Source: RYN-230 sp963723595 (GTDB lineage: Bacteria > Actinomycetota > Actinomycetes > Streptosporangiales > Streptosporangiaceae). Taken from it: a DNA stretch of 64,000 nt. The notes beneath the pieces are model-generated. The model saw only the letters and a program-made list of their open reading frames with translations. It made no database searches and had not been told where the DNA came from. This document shows positions 52,825 to 64,000 of this stretch, piece after piece. The stretch spans positions 1,240,001 to 1,304,000 of the forward strand of contig CAVRRQ010000006.1 in NCBI GenBank assembly GCA_963723595.1. The letters are read 5' to 3'. The translations under genes were made by a program, and so were the position numbers. Positions within the stretch are counted from its first letter, which is position 1. Each line of letters starts with the position of its first letter.

Positions 52825-53070
52825 TCAGGGGTGCGCGGCGGGGGTGAGCCGTGCGGGGTCTCCGCCCAGGGCCCGGGCGAGGCGGCCGAGGGTGCGGCAG
52901 CGGCAGGGCGCAGCAGGCTCGCGTTCCAGCCTGGCCACGGTGGCGGGGCTGATCCCGGCCCGGCCGGCGAGTTGTTCCTGGGACAGTCCGCGCTGTCGGC
53001 GTAGGTGCCGCAGCCGGTGGCCGTCCAGGACGGTAAACCATCGTTGGCCGCGGCGGCTGGTCTGGGTCAT
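52825..53070 (-). CDS. Small XRE-type helix-turn-helix protein
   Basis: This 81-residue protein consists of one Cro/CI-type HTH: RLRHLRRQRGLSQEQLAGRA, then GISPATVARLEREPAAPC with RTLGRLARALGGDPARL. Its ATG overlaps the stop of the P-loop gene by 4 bases, so the two are co-translated. It may repress its own operon. The partner protein is kinase-like, and a toxin-antitoxin-type relation cannot be excluded, though nothing else supports it. Confidence 0.85.
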   Translation of the reverse strand: MTQTSRRGQRWFTVLDGHRLRHLRRQRGLSQEQLAGRAGISPATVARLEREPAAPCRCRTLGRLARALGGDPARLTPAAHP

Positions 53071-53615
53071 ACGTGGTCGGCGTCCAGACCGTCGAGGAAT
53101 TCCCTGACCGCCCGCTTGGATCTGAGCACGTGAAGGGTCACATGCTCACTGTGCTGCGAAATGATTTCGTGTTCGCGCTCCGGCTCTGACCGGCGTTTTC
53201 GCCAGATGCGGACGGCCAAACGCCACTCATCACGCAACCGCAGCCAGGCCGGATAGTCGCACCCTTCGGGCAACTCGCTCGGCATTCGGAAGCCGCGCAG
53301 GAACGCGCGTCCTGCGCAAAGCCACCAGGGCAGGTCGAGAAACACAACGGTATCCGCGCGTTCGAGCCGGAGATCGAGTGTCTCGTGGTAATTGCCGTCA
53401 GCGATCCACGCGTTGCCGGCGAGCACGCCACATTGCTTCTCGCGCCACTCGGTCTCCGACGGTGCAACCCAGCCGGGCTTCCAGAAGTGGAGGTCAAGAT
53501 GAATGACCGGCAAGCCGGTCTTGGCAGCGAGCGCGAGCGAGAACGTGCTCTTCCCCGACCCGGCCAGCCCAGTGACGATGACGCGGCGTCCTAGCGCCGA
53601 CGGAGCTTCACTCAT
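53067..53615 (-). CDS. P-loop adenylate kinase-like protein (topology modulation family)
   Basis: This 182-residue protein has Walker A VIVTGLAGSGKSTFSLALAA near the N-terminus, then the family's VIHLDLHFWKPGW and WIADGNYHETLDLRLERADT, and VVFLDLPWWLC. These are typical of FlaR-like or DNA topology modulation proteins, which are adenylate-kinase relatives of unclear substrate. Start and length match the family (about 170-185). The codons appear somewhat less GC-rich than those of the neighbours. It is coupled to a small HTH gene. Confidence 0.85.
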   Translation of the reverse strand: MSEAPSALGRRVIVTGLAGSGKSTFSLALAAKTGLPVIHLDLHFWKPGWVAPSETEWREKQCGVLAGNAWIADGNYHETLDLRLERADTVVFLDLPWWLCAGRAFLRGFRMPSELPEGCDYPAWLRLRDEWRLAVRIWRKRRSEPEREHEIISQHSEHVTLHVLRSKRAVREFLDGLDADHV

Positions 53616-53725
53616 CGCAGTCTGTGTCTCTCACGTGCCGTTGTAAGGGAGGGCAAAGGTTGCCTGACACGGCACGCGCTCGCCCTCGCATACGGCGACC
53701 GCCTCGACCCCCAGTAAATGCTCCT

Positions 53726-54076
53726 TCAGGTTACATTAAGGATGATATCCTTCAATTCAATCAGAGTTTCGATTCGATAGCTAGCCCTTGAAAAGTCATG
53801 TGTTTTTGTAAAGTCATTATAGACGATGACACAGTCAATACCGGCCGCCACGGCTGAGTTCAGCCCTCTGGATGAATCCTCTACAGCCAGCGTCTCTTCT
53901 TTGGTGGCTCCGAAGCGCTTTAAGCCGGTAGTGCCCAATCCCTGGTTCATGTCCCGGAGGTATTGATCCTTGTCCGAAGTCAAACCAATGTCCGCCAGGG
54001 CGCATTCTCCAGCTTTGTAATACCCGAATTCGGTATCCACCAGAACACCATCATGATCGAAGAGTATGTACTTGTG
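53726..54076 (-). pseudogene. HAD-family hydrolase (beta-phosphoglucomutase type) relic, low GC
   Basis: Homology begins without a start codon near 54076 with KYILFDHDGVLVDTEFGYYK, the HAD motif I (DHDGV, the nucleophile region). It continues through the cap helix to GLGTTGLKRF. It then jumps to the C-terminal motif, FGATKEETLAVEDSSRGLNS, with AAGIDCVIVYN. About 90 residues between motif I and motif IV are missing, so motifs II and III are lost. The DNA is far less GC-rich than anything around it (GATGATATCCTTCAATTCAA at its 3' end), so it came from another genome and has decayed. Confidence 0.8.
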
Positions 54077-54186
54077 CGGGACGTGTGCGGGGTGTGGCTG
54101 GCCGCAGGCACCTTCGGGATTGGTCGCGCACCCGAGGAGCGCGCAGTGCTAGGGACCCAGCGCGGAGTGACGGAACAGCTTTTCTG

Positions 54187-54792
54187 CTAGGGCTGTTTTT
54201 GGGCCTTCTGGATGAGGTTGGAGAGGTTGCTGGCTGAGGCGTTGCCGATGATCCGGCCGGTGATGCGCTGGTTGCGGGAGATGATGAGCGTGCTGGGGAA
54301 GGCTGTGTCGGGGATGACCTGGCTGAATTCGAGCGCTATCTGGTCGCTTGAATCGGACAGGCTGGGGTAGCCGATTTTGAAGTCTTTCATGTAGGCCTCG
54401 GCGGATGCGGTGTTGTCCTGCACGTCCACGCCGATGAACTGGACTCCGGCTGGCCCGAAGTGGCGGGCGGTGGCGGAGAGCGCCGGGGCTTCCTCGCGGC
54501 ATACGGTGCACCATGATCCCCAGAAGTTGAGGACGGTCACGTGGCCCCGGTAGGAGGCCAGGCTGAGTTTCCCGCCGGTCAGCAGGCGGCCGGTCACGTG
54601 CGGGATGCGTGGTGCGTTTGCTGACGTGAAGGTGGTCGTGCCCGGGTTGAGTGCGGACGTGGTCCCGGAAGGTGTCGACGGCGCGGAGCAGCCGGCTAGC
54701 AGGAGCGTTCCTGCCGTGACCATGGCTGCGGTGGCCACCACGGGGAGAAGGCTGCCGCGTGGGCGCGCCGCGAGGACGGACGGCAGGGTCAT
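54187..54792 (-). CDS. TlpA/ResA-like thioredoxin-fold lipoprotein with an atypical CxxC motif
   Basis: The ATG at 54792 follows AAGGAGGTGACC. The 201-residue protein has a lipoprotein signal with lipobox TLLLAGCSA (Cys35) and a Ser/Thr tether. It then has a thioredoxin-like domain: LASYRGHVTVLNFWGSWCTV and CREEAPALSATARHFGPAG, followed by FIGVDVQDNTASAEAYMKDF. The redox motif is W-C-T-V-C, whereas the family nearly always has Pro before the second Cys. The cis-Pro of the domain is present in IPDTAFPSTLII. It is an extracytoplasmic thiol-disulfide protein; its partner is unknown. Confidence 0.9.
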   Translation of the reverse strand: MTLPSVLAARPRGSLLPVVATAAMVTAGTLLLAGCSAPSTPSGTTSALNPGTTTFTSANAPRIPHVTGRLLTGGKLSLASYRGHVTVLNFWGSWCTVCREEAPALSATARHFGPAGVQFIGVDVQDNTASAEAYMKDFKIGYPSLSDSSDQIALEFSQVIPDTAFPSTLIISRNQRITGRIIGNASASNLSNLIQKAQKQP

Positions 54793-55233
54793 CCCTGGTC
54801 ACCTCCTTATCGGTACTTCCGGCTTGTGCGGGGCTTGGCTTCGATTACGCCGACGTCGATGAGGAGCACGCCGCCAATGCGCGTGATCAGCTGCGCGTGG
54901 GTTGCGGCGAACCGGAATGCTGTGGCGCCAAAGCTAGCATCCGCAGGCCGGGCCGGGTTTGGGGTGCCCGCAGGGCACCCTGTGGAGAAGGACCGCGCCG
55001 TTTGCCATTGTGTGCCCTGGCGCGGTTAGGGGTCCGCCGTCCGGTGCCACCGCATGGGGAGCGGGCTGGCCTGTCATAGCTTCGTGGTCCATTCGATGAT
55101 CAGTCGGCGTTGCTGCACAGGGGTGGCTACATCTTCGGATTCAGCCCTACCCCTGTGCGTCAGAAATTGACCGGGATCATGTAGTGGCGACCGTGCCAGG
55201 CGCGCAGCCACCCAGTCCTCGTATCCTGCCGGA
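54793..55233. other. Intergenic region with a strong stem-loop
   Basis: No gene was accepted in these 441 bases between divergent genes. At 55116-55157 CACAGGGGTGGCT pairs with AGCCCTACCCCTGTG, with a two-base bulge and a 14-base loop. It resembles neither a usual terminator nor an operator. An open plus-strand frame covers 54759-55079 and contains a Cys-rich stretch (CGEPECCG), but no family was recognised. Confidence 0.4.
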
Positions 55234-55737
55234 GTGAGAGCGGTCATCCGGGCCAGTCTGGTGGCTGCGGTGCTGGCGGGAGTGGTCGCGGCAGGTGGCT
55301 GTTCCTCGGCGCCACGGTGCCCGGCCGGTGCGTCGTGCCCGGCGGCGGTGCCGTTCAGGGTGACGTTCACCGTGGCCGTCAACGGGCGGCCCTCGTCGCC
55401 CTCAAGAAATCTGCCCCGCCTGAAAGTCCGGGCGGGCCGGCTCGTGGTGCTCACCGTCGAGGTGAGCGTGCCGGGGCGGGCCCGGGTGTCGGCGCTGTGG
55501 CTTGGCATCTCCACGGGTACCGTCGGCGGCGGCCCGGACGGGCCCACGGGGGTCGCTCCGGTCCTGGTTCACTCCCGCCAGATGCTCACGGCGGGTCGGC
55601 ATTCGTTCAGGCTGCGCTGGCGCACCCCGGCGCAGATACGACCTGGATCTCGTCTGTACCTGGCCGCCGCGTGGGCCAGCCGCCAGCCGCCGGGCTTCAG
55701 CGAGGAGCAGCTCATCGCCCACCTCGTGCTGGTCTGA
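55234..55737 (+). CDS. Small secreted lipoprotein, unknown function
   Basis: The GTG at 55234 opens a 167-residue protein with a signal peptide ending in VVAAGGCSSAP (lipidated Cys about residue 23). The mature part is beta-rich (VPFRVTFTVAVNGRPSSPSR, VLTVEVSVPGRARVSALWLG) and resembles an immunoglobulin-like secreted domain. No known family was recognised. It is convergent with the phosphohexomutase gene, with a one-base gap. Confidence 0.7.
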   Translation: MRAVIRASLVAAVLAGVVAAGGCSSAPRCPAGASCPAAVPFRVTFTVAVNGRPSSPSRNLPRLKVRAGRLVVLTVEVSVPGRARVSALWLGISTGTVGGGPDGPTGVAPVLVHSRQMLTAGRHSFRLRWRTPAQIRPGSRLYLAAAWASRQPPGFSEEQLIAHLVLV

Positions 55738-55738
55738 C

Positions 55739-57548
<1,810 letters not shown>

Positions 57549-57552
<4 letters not shown>

Positions 57553-58419
57553 GTGGTCCGGGGCAGCACCTGGGCCAGCAGGGTGCCCATCCGGCCCGCG
57601 GCGGCCTGCCCGGCCGCGACCACGTCGGCGTGATCCAGGCCCTGCGCGGCCAGGCCGGCCGCAGGGTTGGTGACCAGGGAGATGGCCAGCACCTCCGCGC
57701 CGAGATGCCGGGCCGCGATCGCCTCCAGCACGGTGGACATGCCGACCAGGTCCGCGCCGAGGGTGGCGAGCATCCGGATCTCCGCGGGCGTCTCGTAGTG
57801 CGGGCCGGGCATGGCGGCGTACACCCCCTCGGCCAGGCTGGGATCGGCGTCCCGGGCCAGCGCCCGCAGCCGGGCCGAGTACAGGTCGGTGAGGTCGGTG
57901 AACCGGGACGGGTATCCCTCCGGCGGCGCACCCGGCCCGGCGAGCGGGGACCGGCCGGTGAGGTTGAGGTGGTCGCGGACCAGCACCGGCTGGCCCACCT
58001 GGTAGTCCGGCGCGATGCCGCCCGCCGCGTTGGTCAGCGCGACGACCCGGCAGCCGGCCGCGACGGCGGTCCGCACGCCGTGCACGACCACGCTGGGCGG
58101 ATGCCCCTCGTACAGGTGCACCCGGCCGACCAGCACGAGCAGCCGCAGCCGCCGGCGTCACCATGGACAGGGCCAGGCCGGCGTGACCGGGCACGGTCGA
58201 GGGCGGGAAGCCGCCCAGGTCGGCCACCGGGACCTCGGTGACGGTGGCATCCAGCCCGCGGGCCAGTGCGTCGGCGGCCGGGGACCAGCCGGACCCCAGG
58301 ACCACGGCCACGTCGTGCCCGGCCTGGCCGGTCAGCTCGGCGAGCCGTGCGGCGCTCGCCGCCGCGGCCGCGAACGGGTCGCTGGCCGGGTCGCCGGGAG
58401 TTACCTGCGGGCCGGTCAT
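57549..58419 (-). pseudogene. Purine-nucleoside phosphorylase with one frameshift
   Basis: The ATG at 58419 overlaps the stop of the upstream permease by 4 bases. The first frame gives about 87 residues, with AAVVLGSGWSP-like HDVAVVLGSGWSPAADAL and LGGFPPSTVPGHAGLALSMV. An extra G near 58157 shifts it. The second frame continues LVLVGRVHLYEGHPPSVVVH, VVALTNAAGGIAPDYQVGQP, the substrate motif MPGPHYETPAEIRMLATLGA with DLVGMSTVLEAI, and ISLVTNPAAGL. Both halves are complete, so the reading frame was recently whole. The enzyme splits purine nucleosides into base and ribose 1-phosphate. It is coupled to the phosphohexomutase gene downstream. Confidence 0.88.
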
Positions 58420-59707
58420 GCCTTCACGTACGGTTGACCGTCGGCGGCGGGCGCCCGGACCTTGCCGACCAGGCCGGCCACCGCGACGATCGTCGACGAT
58501 GTACGGGGCGCATCCAGCAGGAAGTCGAGGGGATCGGCACGTTGAGCGTGGCCATGATGGACTGCAGCGGCCTCGGAGAAGCCGAACAGCAGCGCGGCGG
58601 CGGTGGCGCCCAGCGGGCTCCACCGGCCGAAGATCATCGCGGCCAGCGCGATGTAGCCCAGCCCGGAGGACATGTCCTTGCCGAACGAGCCCACCTGACC
58701 CGATGGTCAGGAAGGCGCCCCCGATCCCGGCGATCATCCCGCCCATGATGACGTTGCCGGTACCGGATGGCCAGTGACCTTGATGCCGACCGTGTCGGCC
58801 GCCGTCGGATGCTCGCCCACCGCCCGGACCCGCAGCCCCCAGCGGGTCCGGAACAGGCCGACCTGGACCGCGATGATCGTCGCGTAGGTGATGTACAGGA
58901 AGATCGTCGAGTCGAAGAAGATGGGCCCGATGATCGGGATGCTGCCGAGCCGCGGGATCTTGATCGCGCTGAACGTGCTGGCGTTGTTGTAGGTGTTCGC
59001 CTTCGGGACCAGCGGCGGTCATACAGGTAGCCGGTAAGGCCGCTGATCAGCACGTTGAGCACCACGCCGAGGATGATCTGGTCGACCAGCCAGCGGATGG
59101 CGAACAGGGCCAGGACCGCCCGACCAGGCCACCCGCCAGCGACCCGCTGATCAGGCCCGAGCCAGAGCACCCCTGACGGCGCTGGCCACCACCGCGGCGG
59201 TGAACGCGCCGAGCAGCAGCTGGCCCTCGATCGCGATGTTGATCACCCCGGAGCGCTCGCCCATGCAGCCGGCCAGGGCGCCGAGGATCAGCGGGATCGA
59301 CGCGGTCAGGGTGTTCTGCAGCAGGCTGACCACGTTGAGCGGGATGTCGTTGGCCAGGTTCCGGTGTCCGCCCAGCACAGCAAGGAGATGACGAAGAACA
59401 GCAGCACGGCGCCGATGCTCAGCCGCTTGGCCCAGACCGGCTCGTCAATGGTGGCGCGGGCCAGGCCGATGAGGATCGAGGCGGCACCGAGCACGTAGGA
59501 CACGGGGGCCGCGGGTGCGTGGATGCTCGGCACGTGCACCGGGGATGTGGGCAGCGCGAGCGCGAACGTCGCGTCGCCCTTATGCGCGAACAGCCCGAAC
59601 ACCAGGATGTCGATCAGCCCGAACACCACGAACGTCGTGGCGGCGATCAGCCTGCGGTGGACCGTGACCGCGCTGCGGGCGCTGGTGACGGTGGCGAGCG
59701 CGGTCAT
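58416..59707 (-). pseudogene. Nucleoside ABC transporter permease 2 with many frameshifts
   Basis: The ATG at 59707 overlaps the previous permease stop by 4 bases. The family sequence is present in the order expected for the BMP-linked permease but jumps frames near 59365, 59160, 59125, 59020, 58765, 58695, 58550 and 58505. Recognisable blocks are SIPLILGALAGCMGERSGVI with NIAIEGQLLLGAF, FAIRWLVDQIILGVVLNVLI, VIMGGMIAGIGGAFLTIGS, and FGKDMSSGLGYIALAAMIFG with RWSPLGATAAALLFG. It would form the channel with permease 1 for nucleosides. Confidence 0.82.
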
Positions 59708-61073
59708 CCGTTCCACCCCTTTGCCACCGCTTCCATCCCGGTGGCCCGGGCCTGGCGGAGCCGGAACACGGCCCGGATCAGCGGTGGTGCGGCCACGAAG
59801 AGCACGATCAGGCCCTGGATGACCTCGGTGATGTCGACCGGGACCGGCGTGGTCGCCTGCATGATGGTGCTGCCCGCGTCCAGCGCGCCGAAGAGCAGCG
59901 CCGCCAGCACGACTCCCAGCGGTTTGGCCCGGCCGAGGAGGGCGACCGTGATGCCGTCGATGCCGTACGTGCCGTAGCTCTGGAAGTTGAGGCTGTAGAA
60001 GGTGCCCTGGGTGGTCACCGCGCCGCTGAGCCCGGCCAGGCCGCCGGCCAGCAGCATGGCCAGTACCCAGGTCCGGCCCACGCTCATCCCGGCGGTGCGG
60101 GCCGCGCTCGGGTTGGCCCCGACCGTGCGGAACTGGAATCCGGTGGTGCTGCGGGCCAGCAGCCACCACATCCCGCCCGCGGCGGCCAGCGCGACCAGGA
60201 ACCCCACGCCGACTTGCGGCGGCGGGCCGCCGACGTGCGGTAGCTGGGCGCTGCTCGCGATGGTCGGACTGATCAGGTTGGACTGGTGCGGCAGCTGCAG
60301 CGCGGTTGGCGTGCCGAGCAGGTAGGACAGGAAGTTGTACATCACGTAGTTGAGCATGATCGTGACGATCACCTCGTGCGCCCCGGTCCGCGCCTTCAGC
60401 TCACCGACCAGCCAGCCCATCGCCGCGCCGCCCGCGAAGCCGCCGATCAGGCAGACGATGGCGTGGATGACCAGCGGGAGGCTGACCGCGAAGCCGAGCT
60501 AGGTGGCCACGATGGCGCCGCCGATCCACTGGCTGGCCGCGCCGATGTTGAACAGGCCGGCCCGGAACGCCAGCGCTACCGACAGCCCGGTCAGGATCAG
60601 CGGGGTGGCCTGGGACGCGGTCTGCGAGAGCGGGTAGAAGATTGCGCCGACCGAGCCGCCGTGGAAGCGGCCGCGATCGTGTGCGGGTTGAAGATCGCGC
60701 CCTCGAACAGGGCCGAATAGGCGGCGGCCACCGAATCCCAGGCGGCGGAGATCGCGTTGCCGGGGTCGGAGAAGAAGCTGCTCCAGGCGTGCAGCACCGT
60801 GGGGTCGCTGAACGCGATGAGCAGTCCCCCGACGAACAGGGCGGCGAAGATCGCCAGCGCGGTGACCACCGCCGGGCTGCCCTGAGTCACCGCATCGAGG
60901 ATGATCCGGTTCATCCCCTGGCCCTTCGGCGCGCCGGTGCTGCCGTCCGCCGGGGGCTCGGTGGTCACCGCCGCGCCGGTGCTGGTCCCGGGGCTGTCCG
61001 GTCCTGGCTGCGCCGGGTCTGGGCTGGAGCCCTGGCCGGGTGCCGGGGGCGGGCCGCTGGCGTCATCACTCAT
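59704..61073 (-). pseudogene. Nucleoside ABC transporter permease 1 with a frameshift and an amber codon
   Basis: The ATG at 61073 overlaps the ATPase stop by 4 bases. The N-terminus is a 50-residue Pro/Gly/Ser-rich cytoplasmic tail. The sequence is open to a one-base loss near 60662 (IFNPHTIAAA, then FHGGSVGAIFYPLSQTAS). It then runs unbroken to 59704 except for a TAG at 60499-60501, where the family would have a hydrophobic or aromatic residue (IVAT-stop-LGFAVSL). Blocks include LFNIGAASQWIGGAIV, LKARTGAHEVIVTIMLNYVM and FRTVGANPSAARTAGMSVGR. The TAG is one base from TGG. Confidence 0.85.
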
Positions 61074-62836
61074 GCCGGATCCGCCTGCCCGTCTGGCCCG
61101 CCGGGCGGGGTGCCGCCGGGCGGCCCATCCCCGCTGGCCGGGCCGTCGCCGTGGCTGGCGGGTGGCCCGTCACCGGCGCCCGTATCGTCGTCAGCCGGGT
61201 GGGCGGTGACTACCGGCTCCGTGCTCATCACCGGGATCACCCCCAGCGCCGGGTTGCCGGCCTCGGTGACCGCGGCTGGGTCCATGGCCTCCGGGTCGGC
61301 CCCATCCGGCCGGCGTCGTCCCCGGCGCCCGCCATGAGCAGGCCCAGTTCGGCCACGGGCACGGTCGGCGGCCGGAACCCGGTGACCTTCCCCTCGTACA
61401 TGACCGCTATCCGGTCGGCCAGCGCGTAGATCTCGTCGAGTTCGGACGAGACGATGATCACCGCGACGCCCTGGTCGCGCTCCTCGACGATCCGGCGGTG
61501 CACGAACTCGATCGACCCGACGTCCAGGCCCCGGGTGGGCTGGCTGGCCAGCAGCAGCCGGACCCGCCGCCCCACCTCGCGGGCCAGGATCACCTTCTGC
61601 TGGTTGCCGCCGGACAGGGTGCCGACCGGGGTGTCGATCGACGAGGTCCGGATATCGAACTCGTTGACCAGGCTCGTCGCGTCCTCGCGGATGGCGCCCA
61701 GATCCATCGCGATCCCCGAGGCGTAGCGGCGGGCGGTCGTAGGTGTCCAGCACGAGATTGTCGGCCACCGAGAAATCCTTGACGAGCCCGTCTTCCTGCC
61801 GGTCCTCGGGGATGTACGCCGATGCCCGCCGCGCAGCCGCTCCCGCGGGAGTGGCCTGGGTGATGTCCCGGCCGTCCAGGTGCACGGCCCCGATCGCAGG
61901 CCGCAGGCCCATGAGGGCCTCGCAGAGCTCGGTCTGCCCGTTGCCCTGCACCCCGGCGATGCCGAGGATCTCCCCGGCGCGGACCTGGAACGAGACGCCG
62001 TCCACCGCGTCCTGGTCTCGCCTGCCTCGTGCTGCGCGAGCTCGGCCGGGACGCTGAGGCCCTGACGTCGAGCACGACATCGCCGGGCTCGGCCGGCTCC
62101 TTGCTGACCCGCAGTTCGCACCGGCCTGCCGACCATGAGCGCGGCCAGCTCGGCGTCGGTCGCGGTCGGCGGACGCTCGCCGACCACCTGGCCGCGGCGG
62201 ATGACCGTGATGTCGTCGGCGATCGCCTGCACCTCTTTGAGCTTGTGGGAGATGAAGACGATGGACCGGCCGCCGGAGCGCAGGTCACGCATGATCCGGA
62301 ACAGGTCCTCGGTCTCGCCCGGGGTGAGCACCGCGGTGGGCTCGTCGAGGATGAGCACGCTGGCCTGGCGCATCAGCGCCTTGATGATCTCCACCCGCTG
62401 CTGCACGCCGACCGGGAGGTCCTCGACCAGGGCGTCCGGGTTGACCTGCAGCCCGTACCGCTCGGACAGCTCGCGCACCTCGCGGCGGGCCCGCCGCCGG
62501 TCGAGCAGGCCCAGCGACGCGGGTGGGCTCCATGCCGAGGATGACGTTCTCGGCCACGGTGAACACCGGGACCAGCATGAAGTGCTGGTGGACCATGCCG
62601 ATCCTGGCGTTGATCGCGTCCTTGGGGGAGCCGGATGTCTGCGGCTGGCCGTCGATCAGGATCTCGCCCTCATCCGGCTGCAGCAGCCCGTAGAGGACGT
62701 TCATCAGCGTGGTCTTGCCCGCCCCGTTCTCGCCGAGCAGGCCGCGGATCTGGCCTGGGTCAACCCTGAGGTCGATGTGGTCGTTGGCCACGAGGCTGCC
62801 GAAGCGCTTCGTGATGCCGCGCAGCTCAAGTTCCAC
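61070..62836 (-). pseudogene. Nucleoside ABC transporter ATPase (two nucleotide-binding domains) with frameshifts
   Basis: The first domain starts MELELRGITKRFGSLVANDH, with Walker A GENGAGKTT, the MVHQHFMLVPVFTVAENVIL block of the BMP-linked family, a drifted signature LPVGVQQRVEIIKALMR and Walker B VLILDEPTAVLTP. The second has a Walker-A-like segment at GVQGNGQTELCEAL, AYIPEDRQEDGLVKDFSVAD, TLSGGNQQKVILAREVGRR and LLLASQPTRGLDVGS. It ends in a Gly/Pro-rich tail. Frame changes lie near 62525, 62128, 62066, 62018, 61735 and 61310. It powers nucleoside uptake with the two permeases. Confidence 0.85.
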
Positions 62837-62923
62837 GCCCGTCCCTCTGCTGGTGCTCCCGCCGACTGTGCCGACCGTACTCCGGTGCCGTCACGTCGGC
62901 GCCGCGCCTGCCGCCGGTGTGAC

Positions 62924-62964
62924 CCAGGCTGGGCCGGGCGGCCACGCGGCCCGGCCCAGCCTGG
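62924..62964 (-). terminator. Perfect 16-bp stem-loop between BMP and ATPase genes
   Basis: CCAGGCTGGGCCGGGC (62924-62939) is perfectly complementary to GCCCGGCCCAGCCTGG (62949-62964), with a 9-base loop. It begins 7 bases after the BMP stop and lies 88 bases upstream of the ATPase start. It should reduce read-through and give more binding protein than transporter. Confidence 0.75.
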
Positions 62965-62971
62965 ACTGCGG

Positions 62972-64000
62972 TTACACCGGGCTCTTGGTGGCCGGCTTGA
63001 TCTTGCCGCTGATGATCTCCCGCCTTGACGTCTTGATCTCGGACTGCAGGCTAGCCGGGACCTTGCTGGCGAAGTCGTGGTACGGGGCCAGCGTTACGCC
63101 GCCGTTGGCCAGCGTGCCGACGTAGGTGCCGCCCTTGAACGTGCCGTTGGCCGCCGAGAGCACCGCGGTCTTCACCGCGGTCTGGATGCCCTTCTCCACG
63201 CTGGTGATGAAGTACTTGCAGTACTGCGACGCGCTGACGCAGCCGTCGGTGTCCACCCACATCATGTTGACCTTCTGGCCGGCCGCTTGTCGGCGTTCTG
63301 GACCGCCTTGGCCGCGCCCAGGCCGACGCTGCCGGCAACCGGGAAGATGATGTCCGCGCCTTCGGTGATGAACTGCTTGGTGACGGTCTGGCCCATGGTC
63401 AGGTTGGTGAAGCTGTCGGTGAACTTACCGCTCTGGCTCTTCTCGTTCCAGCCGAGCACCGTCACGTGCGTGTGGTGCTTGGAGTTGTAGTACTGCACGC
63501 CATCCCAGAAGCCGTCCATGTAGATGGTGACCGTGGGCAGCTTCTCGCCGCCGAACGTCGCGACCTTGCCGGTCTTGCGTCATGCCCGCGGCCAGGTAAC
63601 CGCCCAGGAACCCGTCCTGCACGGTGTTGAAGACCAGGGAATCGACGTTCGGCGGTGGCGTCGTCGCCTTCCCCGATGAGCTGGTCGGGCAGTTCGCGGA
63701 CGCGATGGCGCAGTCCACGATCGCGAACTTGGAGGACGCGTTGGACTGTGGCCGCCGTTCCGGTCGCGCCCGCCATCAGGAACCCGACGGTGACGATGAT
63801 CCCGCACTTCTGGCCGACGAACGCCGAGATGTTCGGGGCGTAGTCCGCCGACGAGGTGGACTGCAGGTACTTGACGCTGACCTTGCTCGGCTCCGCCGAC
63901 TGCGCCTCCTGCATGCCCTGCCAGGACGAGGCGTTGAATGACCTGTCGTCGATGCCACCGGTGTCGGTGACCATGCATCCCTTGAATGACGCTGTGGACG
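62972..64000 (-). pseudogene. BMP-family nucleoside-binding lipoprotein, partial and frameshifted
   Basis: The gene enters at the right edge and ends with TAA at 62972. The visible part begins in STASFKGCMVTDTGGIDDRS, the mature N-terminus of BMP/Med-type binding proteins. It continues with LQSTSSADYAPNISAFVGQK, VFNTVQDGFLGGYLAAGM, FPVAGSVGLGAAKAVQNADK, NMMWVDTDGCVSASQYCKYF and PYHDFASKVPASLQSEIKTS. Frame changes lie near 63750, 63580 and 63290. These lipoproteins bind nucleosides outside the membrane. The signal peptide and lipobox lie beyond the window. A strong stem-loop follows the stop. Confidence 0.87.

Noticed and set aside
54759..55079. Possible relic of a SET-type domain (CGEPECCG)
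   Set aside because: The resemblance is limited to a short Cys-rich stretch, with no catalytic or cofactor-binding motif.

Overview
This is a 64-kb stretch of very GC-rich DNA with actinomycete gene content. It holds a DevR/DosR-type response regulator, a GAF-GAF sensor kinase, an Rv1733c-family membrane protein, a GAF-ANTAR protein, PknB-like Ser/Thr kinases, cydDC, and many LacI-regulated sugar loci with ATGA-coupled genes. The genus cannot be named from the sequence. By eye it fits a soil actinomycete of the Streptosporangiales or a related order. No rRNA, tRNA, CRISPR array or prophage was seen.

Region 1 (1-4.2 kb) has the start of an MFS drug-efflux gene with an operator-bearing promoter, then a four-gene operon: ABC ATPase, ABC permease, histidine kinase and NarL-type regulator. 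It resembles the peptide-antibiotic sensing and detoxification modules of Gram-positives.

Region 2 (4.4-22.8 kb) looks like a hypoxia/dormancy island. It contains a multiply deleted phosphoketolase, a GNAT/acyl-CoA-synthetase fusion (protein acetyltransferase type), a PASTA Ser/Thr kinase, cydD-cydC, a cyclic-nucleotide-domain protein and a MarR regulator. It also contains a GAF-ANTAR protein, an Rv1733c homologue, a DevS-like kinase convergent with DevR, a universal stress protein and a VOC protein. An IS110 relic and an orphan barstar sit inside it. A 66-bp tandem repeat made from the 3' end of a DUF3052 gene closes it.

Region 3 (23.4-40.7 kb) is an L-arabinoside catabolic locus. One operon is LacI, GH51 arabinofuranosidase, binding protein, two permeases and an MsiK-type ATPase. 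A second is a LacI gene with araB-araD-araA. A third LacI gene faces a GH127 beta-L-arabinofuranosidase. A Tat-exported ferritin-like gene lies between the first two. Each LacI gene has a plausible cognate palindrome. araA and the GH127 gene each carry one single-base frameshift.

Region 4 (40.8-52.7 kb) has XdhC, a molbindin, a polytopic membrane protein and a Ser/Thr kinase with a long 9-residue repeat. It then has a GH31 locus with two permeases and a binding protein but no ATPase, and its divergent LacI gene.

Region 5 (52.8-55.7 kb) is miscellaneous: an HTH protein, a P-loop kinase-like protein, a low-GC HAD relic, a TlpA-like lipoprotein and an unknown lipoprotein.

Region 6 (55.7-64 kb) is a nucleoside uptake and salvage operon: BMP lipoprotein, ATPase, two permeases, purine nucleoside phosphorylase and phosphohexomutase. 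Every gene in it is broken by single-base frameshifts, at least about 20 in all, plus one in-frame amber codon. The motifs and all ATGA start/stop couplings survive, so a local sequence-quality problem is the leading explanation. Very recent decay is the alternative.
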